Below are positions 57,601 to 64,000 of a DNA stretch of 64,000 nucleotides, piece after piece. The translations under genes were made by a program, and so were the position numbers. Source of the stretch: Sceloporus undulatus (taxonomy: Eukaryota > Chordata > Lepidosauria > Squamata > Phrynosomatidae); contig NC_056527.1 of assembly GCF_019175285.1 (NCBI RefSeq), forward strand, positions 118,342,133-118,406,132, in the 5' to 3' direction. The notes beneath the pieces are model-generated. The model was given only the letters and a program-made list of their open reading frames with translations. It was not told the DNA's origin and ran no database searches. Position 1 is the stretch's first letter; each line of letters starts with the position of its first letter.

Positions 57601-60040
57601 TTACCAGGATGATGAGCTCGCTGCTGGTGGGATTGAGGAAGATGCAGTTTGCACTAACAGCTTTCTTGAACTCTTTATGCACATTTTCATTTGAGCAGCT
57701 GCAGAGCAGAAACAGGAGGGAAATGAACCATTTTGAACGGCTTGGAGGACAACAGAAGCAGCTATGGGCCTATAAGGCAACCCTGGCTGAGTTATATGCA
57801 TCACCCAAATTCTGTTACCCTTCCCGACCCCCGACCCTGCTTCACCCTCCCAAAATCTACATGCCGCAAAAAATAAAATAACTGCAAGTTATGTTTACAC
57901 TGATCTGTGCATGAATTATAATTCCAACTGTAAGATGCATGGATTTGGCAGAAAATCCACACACAGAGTTTTACAACTGAAATTTCTGTTAACACTGCTA
58001 CTGGGAGTCTCTTGGCAATTCACTGACTGTTGAAAGAAGGGCCTTTCACAGATTTGGTTCTGTACTGTCTTTAAAACAAATTAATTAAATTTAAAAAAGA
58101 CCCTGCTGCTTTTAATTGTTTAACTCAAAAGCCTTTAATACTACAATGTATTTAACTGTGTTGAAGAAGTGCAAGTTTTTGTATTTAATGGTTCCTAAAG
58201 TTTCATCCTGTGCCACTTTTAAGCTTGGCATGAGCTGCCTGGCACCCCAGGCCTGGCAGACATTTGTGAGAGAAGTCAAATGAATCCAGAAGCCAACACT
58301 CACGCTTCTTTAAGATCTTCTGGTACGGCGATGGTGAATTTGAAAAAGCTGCACTTGGTGGCCACTTTGCAGGGATTGACCGGCCGCAGCCGTTCCAATG
58401 TGACAATTTCATTATAGATGGCGTCGCAAGCGGCATATTCTATGACGTAGAACTGGGAGAGGGAAGGCAAGCAGTGAAAGAGATGCCCAGAACCAACACA
58501 AAGGGTCTTCTCCTGAGCCCCCGAGGCTGGCACAGAAGAAAAAATATGCTACATTTCTAGGTTATTAAAGCCCTAGAATCTACAAAAGGGAAAGGTAAGG
58601 AACTTACAGGAAATGAATCCAGCCCTCCCTGGGCATTGGGAAGAAACTTCTCCAATGGCAGTCCGCCTTCCTTCCATTTCCACCCCCACCTCCAGAAATA
58701 TGGGATGCTATAGCTATTAACCACCATATAATTCTGTCTTAGAAGTAGGGAATAAAATATTGGGGCCCTCATGCTAAGAGACTGACACAGTGGTTCCCAA
58801 ACTTTAGTTCTTTAAATGCTTTGGCCTTCAGCTTCCAGAAGTCCTGACTGGTTGGGGATTCTGGTAACTGAAGTCCAAAACACCCAGGGGACCAAAGTTT
58901 GGGAGCCATGGGGCTAACAGAAGGCCCACTACTCAAATGAAAAGGGGAGTGCCCCTCTTCTGATCCTGATGTTACGCTTGCCAACACACTCCCTTGCAGC
59001 TGGTGTCTTGGTTCACTCACTGGAGCCACCTGCTTTGCCCTTGCTAGTCCTACTCCAGGGTTTGCTGCAGAGTGGTCTGGATTTCACAGGCTCATCTGCC
59101 TGGTTGTGCTCTGCATCCATGCTTAAAGCAGACAATGAACTACCATTCTTGCGTGGAAGGACCCAGTCCACTAAAGAGAGGAAAAAACCACCAGCTTGCC
59201 CTTTCTCATGAGGAAGGGGAGACACTGTCCCAAAACTTACATCTCCTTTCATCATTCGGACCCTGGCCAGCCACCAGCCACACGGCTCATGTTCGTTTGC
59301 TCGGGAATAAACCTGAGGGAGGCAAAGAGCAGGGTTGTTTTTTAAAATCATTTTTATTAAACATAAAAACAAGCACACACATTGTTTCTGTACATGTATC
59401 TAAGACATGCATTCCATGCAACACAACTATGAACTCTACTAAACAACCAAATAACCAAACATAACTAACACTACTGACTTCCCACCCACTAACAGATTAA
59501 TATACAGTGGGCCCTGCCCTTACGCAGGGGGGATCCGACGGATCCCCCTCGTGTAAGGGAAAATCCGCATATGCTCATGTCCCATTGGAAACAATGGAGC
59601 ATGTGCTCAGGGCAGCGCGTGTGCCGTGGGTGCGTGTGCCATTGCTTTTATTGTTGCGCGGCTTCGGCATAAGCTGGAAGCTGCGTAAAGTGTGTCCACG
59701 TACGGCAAAGGTGCAGTGTATTCCCCTATGTGCTATACATCCTTTAAATTACAATATATTTATGTTTCTACATCGTACAAACTGTGTTTAACTTATAAAA
59801 CCCGAAACTGATATATGGGCCCAACAAGACTGTAAAAGAAGTAATAAACAATTCCCAATCTTTCTTAAAAACACCCACTTCCTTAACAAACCTTATCAAT
59901 TTGTCCACCCTCCCCAAGACAAAGACACCCCGACCCTGCCACTCACCTCCACTTCATCACCTTCTGAAATCTCTTTGCTGTAGTCTGCAGGCGGGGGTAG
60001 CCGAACATCCCCAAATGGGATTTGTCTCTCGGGTTGCCAG
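45672..60040 (-). CDS. FXR2: FXR2, FMR1 autosomal homolog 2 (5' exons outside window)
   Basis: RNA-binding, ribosome-associated translation regulator, partner of FMRP and FXR1. Exons in transcript order: 60040-59947, 59312-59241, 58452-58304, 57698-57605, 55224-55108, 54429-54259, 53368-53290, 51881-51772, 51137-51051, 49692-49476, 49299-49102, 48378-48178, 47447-47352, 46536-46430, 45776-45672. All junctions are GT-AG and in phase. The first eight lengths (94, 72, 149, 94, 117, 171, 79, 110) fit the FMR1-family pattern from exon 3. The visible 631 aa begin within the second Tudor/Agenet repeat ([20 protein letters not shown]). KH1 has [18 protein letters not shown]2 has [16 protein letters not shown]. 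These are followed by [20 protein letters not shown], an RG-rich stretch ([12 protein letters not shown]), and the arginine clusters RRRRSRRRR and [14 protein letters not shown] typical of FXR2 nucleolar signals. It ends VNGVS as in human. About the first 45 residues (exons 1-2) must lie beyond 64,000. Confidence 0.97.
46740..46915. repeat. Palindromic MITE copy in FXR2 intron
   Basis: GAATTGTAGTTCATTGTGGC then GTTAAAGTGGTATCAACCTG. Confidence 0.5.
46947..47093. mobile_element. Tigger-like MITE, TA-flanked
   Basis: Ends CAGTGGGCCCTTGCCTTACG and CATATGGCGCAGGCTCACTG, with TA on both sides. 147 bp, no coding part. Confidence 0.7.
47283..47328. repeat. (GGAA)n microsatellite
   Basis: About 11 GGAA units begin 24 nt past the FXR2 exon donor at 47351. 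Confidence 0.95.
48755..48905 (-). repeat. Sauria SINE fragment, reversed
   Basis: CAGAGGAGGTTTGCCACCAT ... CTTGACCTCTGGTTTTCTAG. Confidence 0.65.
49693..51050. other. FXR2 intron with a MIR-like tRNA SINE
   Basis: About 50430-50640 is a reversed tRNA-derived SINE (TTATACCGCTTCATACTGAA, CAACTGTAAGCTAATTGCCC, GGACTTGCAACCTTATGGTT). Its relatives are at 52900 and 62310. The remainder is unassigned. Confidence 0.55.
51597..51695 (-). repeat. Sauria SINE tail, reversed
   Basis: TTATGTGCCTTCAAGTTGCT then GGGGTTTTCTTGGCAAGATT. It ends about 77 bp from the exon whose donor side is at 51772. Confidence 0.65.
52283..52633. mobile_element. GC-rich non-autonomous DNA element B (Harbinger-like ends)
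   Basis: Ends GGCGGGATACAAACCG and CGGTTTGTAACCGGCC, with AAT duplicated on both sides (52280-52282, 52634-52636). 351 bp, strongly CpG-rich, with internal palindromes (CCGCCGCTTTGCGGCGG, GGACGTCCTCCGGACGTCC). No coding part. Confidence 0.8.
52795..52895 (-). repeat. CR1 tail, reversed
   Basis: AGAATCATAGAGTTGGAAGA to ATCCCCGACAGATGGCCATC. Confidence 0.85.
52900..53080 (-). repeat. MIR-like tRNA SINE, reversed
   Basis: ACAACTGTAAGCTAATTGCC, ATTGAACTCACAACCTTGTG and TTTAACCACTGCACCACAAG. The tRNA-like head is at the right. Confidence 0.65.
53475..54000. repeat. CR1 pieces in inverted arrangement
   Basis: 53480-53770 reads as reversed CR1 tail (CACCAAGTTGGAAAGGACCT). 53800-54000 reads forward (TTGAGGTCTCTTCCAACTCT). 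The two halves point tail-outward. Confidence 0.7.
54690..55095 (+). repeat. L2-type LINE reverse-transcriptase fragment
   Basis: Translated text is [20 protein letters not shown] near 54715 and [16 protein letters not shown] near 54808, then a VDDLHQEMD-like and FDTTD-like segment. It runs to within about 15 bp of the FXR2 exon donor at 55108. Confidence 0.7.
55230..56040. other. FXR2 intron, unassigned
   Basis: No exon or named repeat seen. Confidence 0.35.
56041..56230 (+). repeat. L2-type LINE tail
   Basis: ACCTTGGGTTCCACTGCTGG and GGATACAAATGAATAAAGAA. Confidence 0.5.
56679..56880. repeat. TA-flanked MITE, second copy of the 8815 family
   Basis: CAGTATATACTTGTGTAGAG, CCTTGAGTTGATTTATCCAC and AAGCACTGACCCCCCTTCT correspond, reversed, to the element at 8815-9625. 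Confidence 0.6.
56985..57215 (+). repeat. Degenerate squamate SINE-like repeat
   Basis: GTAAAGGTTTCTCCTTGACA, ATTGTCAAGTCGTAACTGAC and AAACTGCTAGGTTGGCAGAA resemble a common squamate short repeat. Family name uncertain. Confidence 0.45.
58790..58915. repeat. Short hAT-like MITE
   Basis: Inverted ends CAGTGGTTCCCAAACTTTAG and CCAAAGTTTGGGAGCCATGG, as at 35772. Confidence 0.6.
59505..59718. mobile_element. Tigger-like MITE, TA-flanked
   Basis: Starts CAGTGGGCCCTGCCCTTACG and ends ACGGCAAAGGTGCAGTG, with TA on both sides. Internal GGATCCGACGGATCC palindrome near 59531. Confidence 0.65.
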
Positions 60041-60159
60041 CTAAGAAAGGGCAGAGAGAAGATCCTGGTGACAAGGAGACCAGCCATACCTGAACGGAAT
60101 GTGCTGCTCAGCAAGCAAAAGATGGAGCCAGCTTGTTCTCTGATGTTCCAGAGATTAGA

Positions 60160-60960
60160 ATCATAGAATCCTAGAGTTGGAAGAGATCACAAGGGCCTCC
60201 CAGTCCAACCCCAGTCAGCCATGCAGGGACTCCCAATCAAAGCATCCCTGACAGATGGCCATCCAGCCTCTGTTTAAAGACCTCCAAAGAGGGAGACTCC
60301 ACCACTCTCTGAGGAAGAGTGTTTTACTGTTGAACAGCTTTTACTGTCAGGAAGTTCCTCGAACCAGTGGATTCAAATTACAAGAAAAGAGATTCCACCT
60401 AAACCTAAGGAAGAAATTATTGACTGTAAGAACTGTTTGGTGGTGGACTCCATCTTTGGAGCTCTTTAACCAGAGGATGAGTGAGCATCTTCCAGGAGTG
60501 CTTTAGGCGCGTTACAGACTGCCCAAAACGTGTGGTCTGCCGCCGCCGCCATTTGCAGCATGGAGGAGCCCCAGCGTACAAACCGCGCAGCTCCTCCGCG
60601 CTGCAAAAAGAAGCCCCAAAATGGCACTTCTCTTTGCGGCACAGTTATGACGCCGCGAGGTGCCAATGGCGCACTCGTGGCGTCATTTGCACTGTGTGAC
60701 GTGTGGACGCAACTCGTCCGCTACATCAAGATGGCGGCCCCCATGTGGACAGGAGGCGCCATTTTGTACGGACTCAGTCCGTACTAGGGTTGAGGGGTGT
60801 CTGGAAGTGACACCCCTTCTGAACCCTACTACACCCATTCCTAACCCTACTACGCCCCTTCGGCGCGTCTGTAACATGCCTTAGTTGTGGATTCCTGCCT
60901 GGAAGAATGGGTTACTAGATGGCTCTTGTGGTCTCTTCCAACTAGATTCCATAATCCTGG
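60160..60960. repeat. CR1 fragments, head-to-head, hosting element C
   Basis: 60160-60360 is a reversed CR1 tail (AGAATCCTAGAGTTGGAAGA). 60361-60505 plus 60884-60960 is a forward copy (GTGGTCTCTTCCAACTAGAT) cut by the element at 60506-60880. Confidence 0.75.
60506..60880. mobile_element. GC-rich non-autonomous DNA element C (Harbinger-like ends)
   Basis: Ends GGCGCGTTACAGAC and GTCTGTAACATGCC are inverted with two mismatches. TTA is duplicated on both sides (60503-60505, 60881-60883), as PIF/Harbinger elements leave. 375 bp, CpG-rich. Removing one TTA and the element restores CR1 text (TGCTTTAGTTGTGGATTCC). Confidence 0.85.
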
Positions 60961-61232
60961 GGAAAGAAGACCAGAAACGTTAAATTTTGCCCAAAGAGTG
61001 AGAGGAGATTGCCAAAATTCAAGAGCCTTGTAGGCCAGCAATGTCTTATTTTTCATTTTCCAGTGAGGAATGTCTTCTTTGAAGATGCATGTTGTATTCC
61101 CCCCGCCCCCGCCCCATCCCCTCAGTTGTTAGGTAGAGGCTCACTCTTCTCTACAGGCAAAGGGTCTGCCAGCCTTCGGTGCGAGGAGACACATGGCTGA
61201 GTTAACGGCCTCCAGAAAAACACAGTGTGATA

Positions 61233-61603
61233 CAGTGGACCCTCCACATTTTCTGGAGTCAGGGGCACAGGATTCCCGTTACAATGGAAAAACCCCAAGT
61301 GGGGGGGAAAACCTTTTTATTTAATACCTGAGAGAAAAACTCTCTAGGACTCTCTAGGTCTTCCAGGGCAATTCTATGGTCAGGATCTGCCAGAAATTGA
61401 CCACGAAATTGCACTGGAGGACCTACAAATGTCTAGGGAAGTGTTCTCTCTAGGAATCTCTAGGTCCTCCAGTATGAATTTGGTAGAAGTTGACAAGAGA
61501 GTCACCCTGGAGGACCTAGAGATTCCTAGAGAGAACTTGTGAATTAAATCTGTGAATAATCAAATCCACAAAACTCAAAGCCATAAATCTGGAAGGCCAA
61601 CTG
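61233..61603 (+). repeat. Hairpin MITE, two units
   Basis: Starts CAGTGGACCCTCCACATTTT after TA and ends AATCTGGAAGGCCAACTG. Two hairpins are joined by ACAAATGTCTAGGGAAGTGT. Confidence 0.75.
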
Positions 61604-61944
61604 CATCATCCTCATCCTCATCAGTTTCACAATCTACCAGCTGTTACTGGCTGGTGTTCTGGACCATCAATGATTCAGGTTCTATCCAGGAATCCATAAG
61701 GTCTTATCCCATAATCTGGTAAGGATAGGAGAGGCATCATCATCTCCTTCTCCTTCCCCTCCTCCTCTCACCCTTCCTCTTATGGAGCTCTAAGCAGTGG
61801 AAATGGTTCTCTTCCTTCTCCCTTTCATTCTCCCTACTCAAAGGTTATCTGACAGTGAAACAGATGCTCTTGGAAAGTGAAGATTCCCCTTCAGTGGAAG
61901 CTTTCAGTTGAAAGTTGAATGCCTATTTCTCAGGAGACCTTGGT

Positions 61945-62300
61945 AATAGCAATAACATTTACACTTCTATACTGCTTAATAGTGAATCCCGAACTCTCTA
62001 AGCCAGTGGTTCTCAAGCTTCCTAATGCCACAATCATTTAATAAAGTTCCTCGTGGTGACCTCCAACCATAAAATTAGTGGTGTCTCAGTTCCTAAGACC
62101 ATCGGTCTTAGGTGACCCCTGATAGGGTTTGCTCGACCTCCAAAGAGGTCACGACCCACAAGTTGAGAACTGCTGCTCTAAGTGGTTTACAATGTGAAAG
62201 CCAACTGCCCCCAACAAGCTAGGTACACATTTTAGTGACCTATGAAAGGATGGAAGGCTGAGTGGACCTTGGAGCCCTGGGATCTAACTCACAACCTTGA
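61945..62300 (-). repeat. MIR-like tRNA SINE split by a hAT element
   Basis: CTTCTATACTGCTTAATAGT at the left and AGTGGTTTACAATGTGAAAG at the right are one reversed SINE interrupted at 62004-62175. Confidence 0.65.
62004..62175. mobile_element. Short hAT MITE
   Basis: Ends CAGTGGTTCTCAAGCTT and AGTTGAGAACTGCTG are inverted. The flanks CTCTAAGC and CTCTAAGT (61996-62003, 62176-62183) form an 8-bp duplication with one difference. Confidence 0.8.
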
Positions 62301-62309
62301 GGCTGCAGT

Positions 62310-62560
62310 ATCAAACAAAAACAAACAAGCTTCATTTATATACCGCTTCATACCACCTAAGCAGTGTCTAAGCGGTTTACAACTGTAAGCTAATTTGCCC
62401 CCAACAATCTGGGTACTCATTTTAGCTCCCTCCTCGGAAGGATGCAAGCCTGAGTCGAGCTTGAACCCTTTTTCTGGTCTTGAACTCGCAACCTTATGGT
62501 ATTGAGTGAGTGGCTGCAGTATCAGCATTTGACCACTGTGCCACCAGGGCTCACTACTAG
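62310..62560 (-). repeat. MIR-like tRNA SINE, reversed, near full length
   Basis: CTTCATTTATATACCGCTTC, CAACTGTAAGCTAATTTGCC, CTTGAACTCGCAACCTTATG and TTTGACCACTGTGCCACCAG. The tRNA-like head with its B-box-like text is at the right end. Confidence 0.75.
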
Positions 62561-63755
62561 CCCTTTTGTGCTCACTATGACTTTAGTGGTGGATTCCTTC
62601 ACTGCCAAGCAGCTGGACTTGATAGCCCTTGGGAGCTCCTCCCAAATCAATGAGTCTGTCATTGGGCAATAATTGGAGCCCATCTGACCTCTTTACATGC
62701 TGCCACCAGCAGGGCTTTGTCATTACAGCTACGGAGGCTGGAAAGAATCCCGGGAACCTGGCTCCTCACAGCCACAGTGATTGGCAAAGGCATCATCCAA
62801 AGTAAAAAAGTGATAAGGCGCTTTCCCTTTTATTTGATCCCACAGCACAGTAACTTAGCAAAACAAAGACCACTTGAACATAAACTCCATCCAGTCCAGC
62901 ATCAGGTAGCTAGCCCTGTCAATCTACATCAGGTTCGGCAGATACACCAACAGCCTGCCTTCTGGAGCAAATCTATTTCCCAATTGGGTACAGAAGGTGA
63001 ACTGAACTGATTCTAGCTCCATCCCCAATAAGTGGACTAAGCGGACCTTGCAAGGGGGCAGCAGCCTGGAGCAGCTCTCCCAGAACAATGAAGACATAAA
63101 AAGCACCTTTGTTATCTCTGTTTTTTAACTGATTAATGGCACTACCACATTGCTTCAAACTAGCAAAAAGAAAGTACCACAAGTCTTGGGAAGCAAAGGG
63201 TTCAGGGTAAAGATGAGTCCAAGGAAGGGAGGCAAAGGGAAACACAAGAAGTGCCAGATGGCCAAGAGCAATGCCCACCACCCAACAGCCTGGTTGTTTA
63301 CAGGCCCCTTCTTCCTCCTCCCGGCTGTGTTCCCAGTCTGCCAAGAGGACCAGGCACTGGGAACTAGCCCTGGTACTGCAAGGCTGCCTCATTAATGGCA
63401 GAGGAATTAACTGGGATTTGCACGCTGCTGCGGGGGATGCACAGACAGGAAGCCAGACAGAGCCACCGCTGGCAAGCTGCCAGCCTCCCTGCCCTCACTC
63501 ACTTGGTCGCTCCTCCTGGCTGACGGACTGCTGCAAGCAGTCAGTTGGAAATTATTTGACCAAAGCCAGCACCAGCCTCCATCCGCGGAGGTGGCTGGGA
63601 GCCAGGCTGGCTTCCCTGGAGCAGCTGTTCCAGAGTGCCACATGTCACCGCTGCAACTGCCCGGGTATGACCTCTGTGAGCGGCTTGGCACTCTCCCTCC
63701 CCCCATCCTCACATGCACACTTCTGCTCTGCTGTCAGGAATGTCAGCCACTCTCA
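62561..63755. other. FXR2 intron 2, no exon seen
   Basis: I looked for FXR2 exons 1 and 2 on the minus strand and did not find them. The open frames at 63271-63771 look like chance. Confidence 0.4.
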
Positions 63756-63759
63756 CCTC

Positions 63760-64000
63760 ATAAAACCATAGAGTTGGAGGAGACCACAAGGGCCATCCCA
63801 TTCAACCCCCTTCAGCCATGCAGGAATACACAATCAAAGCATCTCCCTGCCAACCTCTGTTTAAAAACTTCCAAAGGAGGAGACTCCATCACACTCCAAG
63901 GGAGTGTCTTCCACTGACCGTTAAGAAGTTCCTCCTGAGAGTTAGGTGGAATTTCTTTTCCTGTAGTTTGAATCCATTGCTCCAGATCCTAGTCTCTGGA
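63760..64000 (-). repeat. CR1 tail, reversed, running off the window
   Basis: CATAGAGTTGGAGGAGACCA through ATTGCTCCAGATCCTAGTCT. Confidence 0.85.

Noticed and set aside
63271-63771. 166-codon plus-strand frame as a gene
   Set aside because: No recognisable domain or splice context; it lies in FXR2 intron 2.

Overview
The window is eukaryotic nuclear DNA, almost certainly from a squamate reptile. The evidence is the mix of spliced, intron-rich genes with CR1 LINE tails, tRNA-headed SINEs of the Sauria type with BovB-like tails, RTE-BovB and L2 remnants, and many short DNA transposons. The gene order matches a block of human 17p13.1: (EIF4A1) - CD68 - MPDU1 - SOX15 - FXR2, with the expected strands (+, +, +, -, -). 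This order supports each gene call independently of its protein sequence.

Layout. 1-170: probable tail of the EIF4A1 3' UTR. 170-6450: repeats. 6555-17183: CD68 (+, 6 coding exons, 422 aa), with a 3' UTR to about 18,005. 19664-21052: intact single-exon gene (-) for a PIF/Harbinger-transposase-like protein of 462 aa that has lost two of its three catalytic acidic residues, a candidate domesticated gene. 21053-21396: CpG-rich divergent promoter. 21397-32018: MPDU1 (+, 7 exons, 242 aa). 33652-41314: SOX15 (-, 2 exons, 189 aa) with a 7.1 kb intron that holds a 1.6 kb array of hairpin units. 45672-60040: FXR2 (-, 15 exons seen, 631 aa; the first exons lie beyond the right edge). Everything else is intron, UTR or repeat.

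The genes share a chromosomal block but not one pathway. CD68 is a LAMP-family endolysosomal glycoprotein of macrophages, MPDU1 is an ER protein for dolichol-linked sugar use, SOX15 is an HMG-box transcription factor, and FXR2 is an RNA-binding paralogue of FMRP. The main points for a second look are: the catalytically altered Harbinger gene that shares a divergent promoter with MPDU1; a short DNA transposon whose internal hairpin goes from two copies to 4 and then 14 tandem units, the largest array being inside the SOX15 intron; and three GC-rich elements with shared terminal repeats and 3-bp target duplications. All exon joins were read by eye from frame, GT-AG sites and known family proteins; no transcript data were available.
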